Shown in pieces: positions 18,631 to 27,100 of a stretch of DNA of 64,000 nt. Under the pieces are notes generated by a model. It saw only the letters and a program-made list of their open reading frames with translations, did not search any database and had not been told where the DNA came from. The DNA is taken from NCBI RefSeq assembly GCF_000716715.1, contig NZ_JNYJ01000010.1, positions 114,002 to 178,001 on the forward strand, given 5' to 3'. The position numbers and the translations under genes are program-made. This DNA comes from Dactylosporangium aurantiacum (GTDB taxonomy: Bacteria > Actinomycetota > Actinomycetes > Mycobacteriales > Micromonosporaceae). Numbering within the stretch: the first letter of the stretch is position 1; every line of letters begins with the position of its first letter.

Positions 18631-20730
18631 ATGGGGAAGTCTGTCGCCGGCGCCATCTCGGGCCGCCGGATCAAGTACGTCTTCGTGATCTTCTGGCTGG
18701 CCGTCGCGGCCCTCGCCGGCCCGCTGGCCGGCAAGCTCACCGACGTCGAGCGCAACGACACCAAGTCGTGGCTGCCGGGTGGCGCCGAGTCCGTGCAGGT
18801 CATCGACGTCCAGTCGAGCTTCGCCTCGCCGGACACGATCCCGGCCATCGTCGTGTACGAGCGGACCTCCGGCCTCACCGCCGCCGACGAGACCAAGCTG
18901 CGCGCCGACGCGGCCGCGTTCGGCAACCTCGCCGAGCTCGACGGCACCGTCACCGGCCCCATCCCGACCAAGGACGGACAGGCCGCCCAGATCATCGTGC
19001 CGGTCAACCTCGGCGCCGACGGCTGGTCCAAGGCCGGCGCGCTGGTCGACCGGCTGCGGGCCACCGCGACCGCGGGCGCCGACGGGCTCGCCGTGCACGT
19101 GGCCGGCCCCGCCGGCACCGCCGCCGACTCCAGCAAGGCGTTCGAGGGCATCGACAGCAGCCTCCTGCTCGGCACCATCGCCGTCGTCGTGGTGATCCTG
19201 CTCATCACGTACCGCAGCCCGCTGCTGTGGCTGCTGCCGGTCATCTCCTCGGGTGTCGCCCTCATCGCTGCCCAGGCCGTCATCTACCTGCTGGCCAAGT
19301 ACGCCGACCTGGTCGTCAACGCGCAGAGCGCCGGCATCCTCACGGTGCTCGTCTTCGGCGCCGGCACCGACTACGCGCTGCTGCTCATCGCCCGGTACCG
19401 GGAGGAGCTGCGCCGCCACGAGGACCGCCACGAGGCGATGGCCGAGGCGCTGCACCGCTCCGGACCGGCGATCATCGCCAGCGCCGCCACGGTCGTGCTC
19501 GGCATGCTGTGCCTGTTCTTCGCCGAGACCAACTCGACCAAGGGCCTCGGCCCGGTCGCCGCGATCGGCATCGCGGTCGGCCTCGCCGTCATGCTGACCC
19601 TGCTGCCGGTGCTGCTCACCATCTGCGGCCGGTGGATCTTCTGGCCGCTGCGGCCGAAGGTCGGCTCCGCCGAACCGACCGCGACCGGCCTGTGGGCCCG
19701 CGTCGGCGACCGCATCGCCCGCCGCCCGCGCGGCGTGTGGATCGTGACCGCCCTGGTCCTCGCCGTCGCCACCATCGGTGTCGTGCAGCTCGACGCGACC
19801 GGCCTCACCAACAAGGAGTCCTTCCGCAACACCCAGGACTCCATCGTGGGCGAGGAGGTGCTGGCCCGGCACGGCGCCGGCGGCGCGGGCAGTCCCGTCG
19901 TCGTCATCAGTACCGCCGCTGCCGCCGCCGCCACGAAGGCCGCGTTCGCCGGGGTGCCCGGCATCGACCCGGCCTCGATCAGCGAGCCGGCCGTCAAGGG
20001 TGACGTCGCGTACGTGACCGGTGACCTCGTCGCCCAGCCCGACAGCCAGGCGGCCTACGACACCGTGGACCGGGTCCGCGCCGCGGTGCACGCCGTGCCC
20101 GGCGCCGCGGCGAAGGTCGGCGGCACCACCGCGATCAACCTCGACGTGCAGCGCGCCGCGAAGCACGACCGCGACCTGATCATCCCGATCGTGCTGGCCG
20201 TGGTGCTGCTCATCCTGATCCTGCTGCTGCGCTCGGTGCTCGCGCCGGTCATCCTCATCGCGACCGTCGTGCTGTCCTTCGGCGCCGCGCTCGGCGTCAG
20301 CGCGCTGGTCTTCCGGCACGTGTTCGGCTTCGGCGGCGCCGACACGTCACTGCCGCTGTTCGTCTTCGTGTTCCTCGTCGCGCTCGGCATCGACTACAAC
20401 ATCTTCCTGATGACCCGGGTGCGGGAGGAGGCGGTCAAGCACGGCACCCGCCGCGCGGCCCTGATCGGGCTGTCCGCCACCGGCGGTGTCATCACCTCGG
20501 CCGGCCTGGTGCTCGCGGGCACGTTCGCGGTCCTTGCCACGCTGCCGCTGACCGCCTTCGCCGAGATCGGCTTCGCGGTGGCGTTCGGGGTGCTGCTCGA
20601 CACGATCATCGTGCGATCGGTGCTGGTCACCGCGTTGAACCTCGACGTCGGTGAGCGCATGTGGTGGCCCAGCGGACTCGGCCGGGCCACCAGTCCCGCG
20701 GTCCCGGAGAAGGACCCGGTGGCTGCCTAG
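18631..20730 (+). CDS. MMPL-family (RND) transporter
   Basis: 699 residues from ATG 18631. An N-terminal membrane helix (KYVFVIFWLAVAALAGPLAG) is followed by an extracytoplasmic domain (about 35-170) and a block of five or six membrane helices (about 175-345) with the proton-relay-type motif FGAGTDYALLLIARYREEL. The arrangement then repeats: helix near 370, second outside domain to about 510, second helix block (about 515-680) with VALGIDYNIFLMTRVREE. This duplicated layout is typical of actinobacterial MMPL proteins, which export lipids or drugs. The cargo cannot be predicted. The gene lies alone and meets the tiny 20733-20828 ORF tail to tail. Confidence 0.92.
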   Translation: MGKSVAGAISGRRIKYVFVIFWLAVAALAGPLAGKLTDVERNDTKSWLPGGAESVQVIDVQSSFASPDTIPAIVVYERTSGLTAADETKLRADAAAFGNLAELDGTVTGPIPTKDGQAAQIIVPVNLGADGWSKAGALVDRLRATATAGADGLAVHVAGPAGTAADSSKAFEGIDSSLLLGTIAVVVVILLITYRSPLLWLLPVISSGVALIAAQAVIYLLAKYADLVVNAQSAGILTVLVFGAGTDYALLLIARYREELRRHEDRHEAMAEALHRSGPAIIASAATVVLGMLCLFFAETNSTKGLGPVAAIGIAVGLAVMLTLLPVLLTICGRWIFWPLRPKVGSAEPTATGLWARVGDRIARRPRGVWIVTALVLAVATIGVVQLDATGLTNKESFRNTQDSIVGEEVLARHGAGGAGSPVVVISTAAAAAATKAAFAGVPGIDPASISEPAVKGDVAYVTGDLVAQPDSQAAYDTVDRVRAAVHAVPGAAAKVGGTTAINLDVQRAAKHDRDLIIPIVLAVVLLILILLLRSVLAPVILIATVVLSFGAALGVSALVFRHVFGFGGADTSLPLFVFVFLVALGIDYNIFLMTRVREEAVKHGTRRAALIGLSATGGVITSAGLVLAGTFAVLATLPLTAFAEIGFAVAFGVLLDTIIVRSVLVTALNLDVGERMWWPSGLGRATSPAVPEKDPVAA

Positions 20731-20732
20731 CC

Positions 20733-20828
20733 TCAGAGGATCGGGCGCCCGTCGCGGTAGGGGCCGCTGACGGGCTCCTCCTCGATGATCAGCAGATCGT
20801 CGTCGTACTCGCGTTCGTCGTGCGACAT
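20733..20828 (-). CDS. 31-residue acidic small protein
   Basis: ATG 20828 with GGGGAGG 8 bp upstream; the stop is two bases beyond the MMPL stop. The first two thirds are strongly acidic (EREYDDDLLIIEEE) and the tail is SGPYRDGRPIL. No homologue is recognised. The good ribosome site, ATG start and G/C third positions argue that it is translated. The preceding hairpin covers the ribosome site, hinting at translational control. It could be a small regulatory or precursor peptide; no modification enzymes lie nearby. Confidence 0.5.
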   Translation of the reverse strand: MSHDEREYDDDLLIIEEEPVSGPYRDGRPIL

Positions 20829-20835
20829 CGTGCAA

Positions 20836-20858
20836 ACCTCCCCTTCGTTGCGGGAGGT
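20836..20858 (-). promoter_or_regulatory. Hairpin that pairs with the ribosome site of the 31-residue gene
   Basis: On the minus-strand RNA, ACCTCCC (20858-20852) can pair perfectly with GGGAGGT (20842-20836) over a 9-nt loop. The second arm is the Shine-Dalgarno of the small gene starting at 20828, so folding would block initiation. The pairing is seen directly; regulation is inferred. Confidence 0.45.
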
Positions 20859-20932
20859 CTCCTACCCACCCCGGATTGACGGCAAACTGTGTCGAACCGC
20901 TCACCCCGGGGTGCGGATGGTGCCGGCGACGC

Positions 20933-21535
20933 TCAGCGGACCCGGTCGTACACGAGGGCGAGGGTGCCGTGCTCGCCGGCCTGCTGGCTGGTCAACGTCC
21001 AGCGGGCCGCGGGCAGGCCGTCGTCGAACAGGCGCGGCCCGCCGCCCAGGAACACCGGGAAGACGGTGAGGGCGAGCCGGTCGACCTGGTCGGCGGCGAG
21101 GAGGGCCTTGATGACGCTGGCGCTGGACAGCACGAGGATGTCACCGCCCTCGGTGGCCCGGAGGTCCGCGACGACCTCGGCGGTCGGCTTGTCGACGACC
21201 GTCGTGCGCTCCCACGGCGCCGCGCCGAGCGTCGAGGACAGCACCACCTTCTCGGTGTCGACGAGCCACCTGGCGAACGCCTCGTCCCGCGGGTCGGCGC
21301 CGGCCATGCCGATGACGGTCGGCCAGAACCCGAGGAACCCCTCGGCGTTGACCCGGCCGAGCAGCGCCGTCGTGGCCGGCTGCCACAGACCCGTCAGGTG
21401 GTCGCGGGCGACGTCGGTGATCGCGTACGGCAGCACCCACCGCATGTCGACGGGGTTGTCCGGCGCGGCGTAGTGGCCGTCGAGGGACAGGGACATGTTG
21501 GTCACGACCCGGCGGCCGCTGGTCTGCTCGGTCAT
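20933..21535 (-). CDS. DHFR-like / RibD C-terminal domain reductase
   Basis: 200 residues from ATG 21535, which overlaps the stop of the ArsR-SRPBCC gene as ATGA. The fold is of the RibD_C/dihydrofolate-reductase type: VTNMSLSLDGHYAAPD at the start, LLGRVNAEGFLGFWP, and the pyridine-nucleotide loop near GDILVLSSASVIKALL, then FPVFLGGGPRLF. In this large actinobacterial family the substrate is generally unknown. Being co-translated with an autorepressor-type fusion, it is probably under the control of that protein and the palindrome at 22401-22412. Confidence 0.88.
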   Translation of the reverse strand: MTEQTSGRRVVTNMSLSLDGHYAAPDNPVDMRWVLPYAITDVARDHLTGLWQPATTALLGRVNAEGFLGFWPTVIGMAGADPRDEAFARWLVDTEKVVLSSTLGAAPWERTTVVDKPTAEVVADLRATEGGDILVLSSASVIKALLAADQVDRLALTVFPVFLGGGPRLFDDGLPAARWTLTSQQAGEHGTLALVYDRVR

Positions 21536-22380
21536 TGCGCGCTCCTGGTGTCGGTGTGCTTGCTGGTGTACGTGGTGACGGCCGCGACGAGCTTGTCGAG
21601 GCTCTGGCCGAAGCCCAGTTCGATGCCCGCGACGAAGTCCGCGGAGTCGACGGTGCTGCCGGTGATCCGGTACCGCACGTCGAGATCGGTGGCGTCCCCG
21701 GCCGGGCGCAGGTGCAGCTCGACGTGGGACGTGAAGGCCGGCGAGCCGTCGGGCAGCAGCGGCGAGCTGCGGTAGGCGAGGCGCTCGCCGGGCAGGACGT
21801 CCTCGACGACGCCCTCCGCCCGGCCGGCGACGAGGTCGCTGCCGTCGGCGTCCTCGGCGTCGCGGTACTCCAGCACCACCCGCCCACCCGGGCGCGGGTC
21901 GAAGACCAGGTCGGAGACGCGCAGGTCCTCGGGGGTCCACCAGTGGGCGAGCAGGGCGGGCTCGGTGAGGTGCCGCCAGACCAGGTCGGCGCCGGCGGTC
22001 AGGGACCGGTGGAACGTGAACACCCGGCCGTCGGCCCAGCCGTCGCCGTCCGCGGCGAGCCGCTCGGCGTGCAGGGTGAGCCCGTGCCGCTCGAAGGTCG
22101 CGGTCGGGCCGCCGGCCCGCTCGGCGGTGTCGGCGAGCCGGCCGAGGGCCGCCGCCAGGTCCCGCAGCGGACCGGGCCGCAGCGCGTAGACGCGGCGCTG
22201 TCCGATCCGCTCCGAGGCGACGACCCCGGCCCGTTCGAGGGTCTGCAGGTGCTTGGTCGTCTGCGGCTGCCGCGCCCCGATGAGCTGGGCGAGCACCCCC
22301 ACCGAGCGCGGGCGCTCGGCCAGCAGGCACACGAGCCGCCAGCGGACCGGGTCGGCCAGGGCGGCGAGGAGTACGTCCAT
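21532..22380 (-). CDS. ArsR-type HTH fused to SRPBCC (AHSA1-like) domain
   Basis: 282 residues from ATG 22380. Residues 1-90 are a winged-helix ArsR domain (LADPVRWRLVCLLAERPRSV, ARQPQTTKHLQTLERAGVV, RRVYALRPGPL). Residues about 130-270 are an SRPBCC/AHSA1 ligand-binding domain (FTFHRSLTAGADLVWRHLTEP, WWTPEDLRVSDLVFDPRPGG). No metal-binding Cys pair of classical ArsR sensors is present, so an organic ligand in the SRPBCC cavity is likely. It heads a two-gene operon with the DHFR-like reductase. A perfect A/T-rich palindrome just upstream suggests autoregulation. Confidence 0.9.
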   Translation of the reverse strand: MDVLLAALADPVRWRLVCLLAERPRSVGVLAQLIGARQPQTTKHLQTLERAGVVASERIGQRRVYALRPGPLRDLAAALGRLADTAERAGGPTATFERHGLTLHAERLAADGDGWADGRVFTFHRSLTAGADLVWRHLTEPALLAHWWTPEDLRVSDLVFDPRPGGRVVLEYRDAEDADGSDLVAGRAEGVVEDVLPGERLAYRSSPLLPDGSPAFTSHVELHLRPAGDATDLDVRYRITGSTVDSADFVAGIELGFGQSLDKLVAAVTTYTSKHTDTRSAQ

Positions 22381-22400
22381 GCCAGGAAGTATTCCGTGAG

Positions 22401-22412
22401 AAGAATATTCTT
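22401..22412. promoter_or_regulatory. Operator palindrome AAGAATATTCTT
   Basis: A perfect 12-bp A/T-rich palindrome stands out in the surrounding G/C. It begins 21 bp upstream of the ArsR-SRPBCC start and is flanked by a second, imperfect outer pair (AGTATTCC and GGAATAACT). Position and shape fit autoregulation by the ArsR-type protein. Confidence 0.6.
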
Positions 22413-22444
22413 GTCAAGGAATAACTTGGTCCGCCCGCGACCCG

Positions 22445-23116
22445 TCAGGCCCCCCAGTCGGGCAGCACGAGGTGCGGCGCGGGCTGCGCGGCGACCGTCT
22501 CCGGGCAGTACGCGCGGACCCGCACGTCACCCCGGAACCCGCGCAGCGTGCAGGTCAGCGTCGTCTGGGCGGGCGGCGCCGCGCGGTACACGGGCAGCCG
22601 GCCGTGCCCGGGCACGGTGAGCGTCCGCCGGTGCCGCACCACGCCACCGACGGCGACCTCCAGCTCGACGGCGCCGTGGACCGGCGGGAACGGCCGCACC
22701 TGGTGCTCGAGGTGGATGTCGGTGCCGGTGAACGTCAGCACCCGCACGACCTCCACCGGCGTGCGGGCCGACATCCACCGCAGCTCCGCCCGGCCGGCCC
22801 CCTCCGACCAGTGCGCCGGTGTCCAGCTGAAGCCGTGCGCGACGAGCAGCCGCCGGATCGTCCCGCTGCGGGTCGAGTCGTAGCAGTTCCAGCCGTCGAC
22901 GTGGCACAGGTCGGGGTCGGCGCCGTGGCGCAGCAGCAGCGTGACCAGCTTGACCCGGCCCAGCTCGCACGCGGCCAGCAGCGCCGTGGTGTGGGTGCCG
23001 TACTCCTGCTGGTTGACGTCCCAGCCGTGGCGGATCAGCGCCCGCAGCCCCCGGAAGTCGTTGCCGCGCACCATCTGCCGGACCCGCCGGAAGTCCACCT
23101 CCCGGCGCCCGCGCAT
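22445..23116 (-). CDS. Ankyrin-repeat protein coupled to the Hsp70-like gene
   Basis: 223 residues. ATG 23116 overlaps the stop of the Hsp70-like gene as TGATG, so the two are translationally coupled. Residues about 15-95 contain two to three ankyrin repeats (RGLRALIRHGWDVNQQEYGTHTTALLAACELGRVKLVTLLLRHGADPD spread over this stretch). The remainder (about 110-223) is beta-rich and of unknown type (VRVLTFTGTDIHLEHQV, VHGAVELEVAVGG). It has no signal peptide or membrane helix. The tight coupling suggests that it binds or regulates the membrane-anchored Hsp70-like protein. No enzymatic motif is visible. Confidence 0.82.
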   Translation of the reverse strand: MRGRREVDFRRVRQMVRGNDFRGLRALIRHGWDVNQQEYGTHTTALLAACELGRVKLVTLLLRHGADPDLCHVDGWNCYDSTRSGTIRRLLVAHGFSWTPAHWSEGAGRAELRWMSARTPVEVVRVLTFTGTDIHLEHQVRPFPPVHGAVELEVAVGGVVRHRRTLTVPGHGRLPVYRAAPPAQTTLTCTLRGFRGDVRVRAYCPETVAAQPAPHLVLPDWGA

Positions 23117-25341
23117 CAGCCGCCGCTCCGGCGCAGGGCGTGCCAGCGCTCCACCGCCAGGCTGATCCCGGTGAACAGGACGATCAGCGCGACCGCCTCA
23201 CGGACGGACACCGCCCCCAGGACCCGGCCGGAGCCGCCGAAGACGGTCACGCCCCATCCGAGCGGCCCGGTCGGCGGCGACAGCTCGTCGGTGGGGGCGG
23301 TGAGCAGCCGCGCCCAGAACAGGACCCCGAGCACGCCGGCCACGGCGAGGCCACCGCCGGCGACGGCCCGCAGCACCGGTCCGGTCCGCGGATGTCGCGC
23401 CTGTACGGCGATGCGCCCGACCGTGGCCGGCACGCAGAGCAGGGCGAGGGTGGTGGCCAGCCCGACGGCGAAGCACGCGTTGACGGCGATGCCGTGCAGG
23501 ACGCCGTCGCTCATCGAGATCAGGTAGAGCGCGACGCCGTACCCGTCGCGGTCCAGCATCGGGTCGGCGGGCGCGGCGTCGGTGTACCAGAGCCGGGACA
23601 GGGTGCCGCCGGCGAACGCCACGACCACGAGCAGCCCGGCGCCGGCCCGCAGCGCCCTGGCCGGCCGGGGCCGGCGCCCGCGCAGCAGCAGCCAGCCGCC
23701 GAGCGCGGTGAGACCCCACCCGGCGAGCAGGTGGGTGACGGCGGCCCAGGCGTCCCCGTCGGCGCCGAACCAGTACGGCAGGTAGTCGTGCGAGGTCAGC
23801 ACGAGGCTGGTGGCGACCGCGGCCAGCACCGGCAGGCCCAGGCCGGCCAGGGTCGCCGCCGGGATCCGGCGGCCGTCGGGCAGGGCGGTGGCGACGAGCA
23901 GGACGAGCAGCGGCAGCGCGGTGGCGAGGGCGACGGGGGCGGTGGCGGCCTTGACGCCGTAGCTGAAGAACTCCGCGGCGCCGTCGGTGCCCGACATGAT
24001 CCACAGCAGGACCAGCCAGGTGGCGGGCGCGAGCACCGCCAGCACCAGGCCGGTCCCGCGCCCGGGTGCGGCCTGGCCTGCCGCTCCGCCCTCGGGCTCC
24101 GGTGCCTGCTGTGGCTTCGGCTGTGGCTTCGGCTGTGGCTTCGGCTGTGGCTGAGGCCTTGGCTGTGGCGCGGGTTCCTGGGCGGCGGGCTGGGCCGGAG
24201 CTTCCGCCGGCGCCGCGGGCTCCGGCGTTGCGAGGTCCTGTTCCGCCGCTGCGGGCTCCGGCGCAGTGGTGTCGGGCGCCGGCGCGTCCGCCGGCACCGC
24301 GTGCAGGCTTCCCGTGGCGACCACCAGCTCCGGCTGGTCGATGACGGTCGGCGGGATGCGTAGCGCGCGGTGCAGCAGCGTGGCGGCGAGCGGCAGCCGG
24401 CTGCCGCCGCCGACGAGCAGGACACCGGCCACCGACTCGGGCTGCACGCCGGCCTCGCGCAGCGTCTGGACGGTGAGCGCGACGGTCGGCTCGAGCAGCG
24501 GGCGGGCCAGCTCCTCCAGCTCGTCGCGGGTCAGGTGCGCGGTGGTGTCGGCGACGGGCACGTGCAGGTCGGCGGTGGCATGCCGGGACAGCTGCTCCTT
24601 GGCCGCCCGCGCCTCCTGCCACAGCTGCTGCCGGGCCCGCTGCTCGGCGGGCGTGGTGGGCCACGCGAGCCGCCCCCACACGTCGTCCGGCGCGCCGCTG
24701 TGCGCGCGGGCGTGCCCGATCACCGCCGCGTCCAGGTCGAGGCCGCCGACGTCGGGCAGCCCGGCGGTCGCCGTCACCACCGGCCCGCCCCGCACGACGC
24801 TCACGTCGAAGGTGCCGGCGCCCAGGTCGTACACGACGAGCGAACGGCGACCGGTGACCGCGCTGCCGAGCACGTCGGCGAAGTAGGCGGCCGCCGCGAC
24901 CGGCTCCGGCACGAACACCACGCGCGGCCAGCCGGCCTGCCGCGCGGCCGCGGCGAGCACCGCGAGGCGGACCCGCCCCCACGCCGCCGGGTGCGTGAGC
25001 ACCACCTGCTCCGGCGGTGCGCCGGCCACCCGCCGGGCCTCGGCGTCGACCCGGGCGAACACCGCGGCGACCACGTCGGTCACCGGGATCTCGCGCCCGC
25101 CCAGCCACAGCGTCCCGTCGTCGATGCGGCGCTTCGGGTGCGGCTCGAACGCGCCCGGGTCACCGCTCGCCGCCCGGACCGCGTCGAGGCCGGTCAGCAC
25201 CGCGTCCGGCGCGGCGAACACGGCCGAGGCGAGCAGCGGCGAGCCGTCGAAGAGCAACGCGCCCGACGTGCCGTCCGGACGCTGGAGCACTGCCACGGTG
25301 CTGGAGGTGCCGAAGTCGACACCCAGTCGCAACGCGGTCAC
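23116..25341 (-). CDS. Membrane-anchored Hsp70/DnaK-like ATPase
   Basis: 741 residues from GTG 25341, close behind a TATTGAT box, so probably leaderless. Residues 1-350 are an actin-like Hsp70 ATPase: phosphate-1 loop LGVDFGTSSTVAVL, phosphate-2 VVYDLGAGTFDVSVV, adenosine motif GVLLVGGGSRLPLAA. The substrate-binding domain of DnaK is missing. In its place is a Pro/Ala/Glu-rich linker (about 355-430) with PKPQ repeats coded by a 12-bp DNA repeat near 24109-24156, then seven or eight membrane helices (about 440-741). Such proteins in actinomycetes are of unknown function; the ATPase would sit in the cytosol tethered to the membrane. The next gene encodes an ankyrin partner. Confidence 0.88.
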   Translation of the reverse strand: MTALRLGVDFGTSSTVAVLQRPDGTSGALLFDGSPLLASAVFAAPDAVLTGLDAVRAASGDPGAFEPHPKRRIDDGTLWLGGREIPVTDVVAAVFARVDAEARRVAGAPPEQVVLTHPAAWGRVRLAVLAAAARQAGWPRVVFVPEPVAAAAYFADVLGSAVTGRRSLVVYDLGAGTFDVSVVRGGPVVTATAGLPDVGGLDLDAAVIGHARAHSGAPDDVWGRLAWPTTPAEQRARQQLWQEARAAKEQLSRHATADLHVPVADTTAHLTRDELEELARPLLEPTVALTVQTLREAGVQPESVAGVLLVGGGSRLPLAATLLHRALRIPPTVIDQPELVVATGSLHAVPADAPAPDTTAPEPAAAEQDLATPEPAAPAEAPAQPAAQEPAPQPRPQPQPKPQPKPQPKPQQAPEPEGGAAGQAAPGRGTGLVLAVLAPATWLVLLWIMSGTDGAAEFFSYGVKAATAPVALATALPLLVLLVATALPDGRRIPAATLAGLGLPVLAAVATSLVLTSHDYLPYWFGADGDAWAAVTHLLAGWGLTALGGWLLLRGRRPRPARALRAGAGLLVVVAFAGGTLSRLWYTDAAPADPMLDRDGYGVALYLISMSDGVLHGIAVNACFAVGLATTLALLCVPATVGRIAVQARHPRTGPVLRAVAGGGLAVAGVLGVLFWARLLTAPTDELSPPTGPLGWGVTVFGGSGRVLGAVSVREAVALIVLFTGISLAVERWHALRRSGG

Positions 25342-25466
25342 CGTCTATCAATATCCGAACCCGCCACCGAAGACCAGCCCACCCGGGCCGTCGTCGCCGG
25401 TAAGAATCAGGCCCCGGCTCGCACTACCCCGTGACGGCGCACATCCACGCGAGGAGCAGGAGCCCT

Positions 25467-25988
25467 GTGACCGATGCCGAACGATTCACCAGGATCTACG
25501 ACGCGCATCACCGGCAGGTGTACGCGTACGCGGTGACCCGGGCGGGCCGCGCGCACGCCGACGACGTGGCGGGTGACACCTTCCTCGTCGCCTGGCGCCG
25601 GCTGCACGAGATCCCGGCGACCCCGCTGCCGTGGCTGCTCGGGGTCGCCCGCAACGTGGCCCGCGAACGGTACCGCGACGAGGCCCGCCAGGCCGCCATC
25701 GCCGCCGAGCTGCGGGCGTGGGTACGCGAGACCGAGGACGACGTCGCCGAGCACGTCACCGACCGGGCGGTGGTCCTCGCCGCCCTCGGCGGGCTCAGCG
25801 AGGACGACCGGGAGGTGCTGACGCTCACCGCGTGGCACGGCCTGTCCGCCCGGGACGCGGCCCGGGTCGTCGGCTGCTCGACGGCCACCTTCTTCGTCCG
25901 CCTGCACCGCGCCAGGAAACGGCTGCGGCAGGCCATGACCGCCACCCGCCAGTCCCGCCCCACCCAGACCAAGGAGTACAGCCGATGA
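25467..25988 (+). CDS. ECF RNA polymerase sigma factor
   Basis: 173 residues. GTG 25467 is preferred for its GAGGAG site; GTG 25431 in the same frame is possible. Region 2 is visible as FTRIYDAHHRQVYAYAVTR ... DDVAGDTFLVAWRR with the -10-binding segment LPWLLGVARNVARERYRDEAR. Region 4 has LSEDDREVLTLTAWHGLSARDAARVVGCSTATFFVRLHRARKRL, the HTH that reads the -35. The stop overlaps the start of the next gene (ATGA), whose product has the CU044_5270 layout of sigma-linked membrane partners. It is divergent from the Hsp70-like gene. Confidence 0.93.
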   Translation: MTDAERFTRIYDAHHRQVYAYAVTRAGRAHADDVAGDTFLVAWRRLHEIPATPLPWLLGVARNVARERYRDEARQAAIAAELRAWVRETEDDVAEHVTDRAVVLAALGGLSEDDREVLTLTAWHGLSARDAARVVGCSTATFFVRLHRARKRLRQAMTATRQSRPTQTKEYSR

Positions 25989-27100
25989 CGACCCGACCCG
26001 ACCCGCTGCGGCTGCTGTCCGCCGCCCGCCCCGGCCGCCTCGACCCGGACGGGCGGCCCGACCCGGCGGTCTACACCGCGCACCCGCGGCCGGCCCGCGC
26101 CCGGCGTCCCGTGCCGCGCCGGCTCATCCTCACCGGCGCGCTGCCGGTCGCCGCGGCGGCGACCGCCGGGGCGCTGGTCCTCGGCACCGGCCGCCCGCCG
26201 GCGCCGCCCGGCGCACCGGGTGCCGCCGCACCGTCCGGTGCCGCCGCCCCGGCCTCCGCCCGGGACCTGCTGCTCGTCGCCGCCGCCCGGAGCGACGCGA
26301 GCGCCGCGCCGGCCGGCGGCCGGTACTGGGTGCGTCTGCAGGAACACGGGGAGCGCAAGGAGGTCGGCCCGCCCGGCGGCCGCTACGGCGTCGCGGTGCG
26401 CATGAGCGTCGAGCGGTGGCAGGCGAGCGGCGCCGGCGACCCGAGCGTCGAGGTCTTCCAGTACCTGGGCGCCGCCCCGGTCACCCCGCAGGACGAGGCC
26501 GCCTGGAAGGCCGCCGGGTCGCCGGCGCAGTGGACCGAGTCCGGGCCGGCGGGCACCGCGCCGGTCACGTACGGCGGCGCGGCCGGCCCGCGGCAGGTGC
26601 GCGCGCTGCCGGAGCGGGCCGCCCGCGAGTCGCTCATGCTCGCCGGCGCCCCGGTCACCGCGGCCGAGCTGGCCGGCGTGCCCACCGACCCGGCCGCGCT
26701 GCGGTCGTGGCTGACCGCGCGGCTGCAGCGCACCGGCGGCCCGGCCATCGAGGACGCCGCGCTGTTCCACGCCGGCCGCGACCTCGTCGCCGAGCTGCCC
26801 GTGCCGGCGCCGGTGCGCTCCGCCGCGTACCGGATGCTCGCCGACCTGCCCGGGGTCGGCTTCCTCGGTACGGTGCAGGACCGGCGGGGCAGGTCCGGCA
26901 TGGCGGTCGCGTACACGCGGCGGGGCGACGGCGGCTGGGGCCAGCAGCGGCTGATCGTCGACCCGGCGACGGGCCTGGCGCTCGCCCAGGAGTCGTGGTT
27001 CCTCGGCGCGGCGGTGGCACCCGCCGCGACCGGCACGCTCATGAGCTGGACGGTGGCGGTGCGGGCCGGGTACACCGACGACCCGGCGCCTACCGCGTAG
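25985..27100 (+). CDS. CU044_5270-family protein, sigma-factor partner
   Basis: 371 residues from ATG 25985, overlapping the sigma-factor stop (ATGA). The N-terminus is cytosolic and basic (PRPARARRPVPRR). One membrane helix follows (LILTGALPVAAAATAGALVLG, about 47-67), then an Ala/Pro linker and a roughly 270-residue outside domain (GGRYWVRLQEHGERKEV; ALFHAGRDLVAELPVPAPVRSAAYRMLADLPGV). This arrangement, with its gene behind an ECF sigma factor, is the usual CU044_5270 context and suggests an anti-sigma or sensing role. No zinc anti-sigma HxxxCxxC motif is present. Its last 11 bp overlap the end of the convergent 27090-27656 gene. Confidence 0.88.
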   Translation: MTTRPDPLRLLSAARPGRLDPDGRPDPAVYTAHPRPARARRPVPRRLILTGALPVAAAATAGALVLGTGRPPAPPGAPGAAAPSGAAAPASARDLLLVAAARSDASAAPAGGRYWVRLQEHGERKEVGPPGGRYGVAVRMSVERWQASGAGDPSVEVFQYLGAAPVTPQDEAAWKAAGSPAQWTESGPAGTAPVTYGGAAGPRQVRALPERAARESLMLAGAPVTAAELAGVPTDPAALRSWLTARLQRTGGPAIEDAALFHAGRDLVAELPVPAPVRSAAYRMLADLPGVGFLGTVQDRRGRSGMAVAYTRRGDGGWGQQRLIVDPATGLALAQESWFLGAAVAPAATGTLMSWTVAVRAGYTDDPAPTA

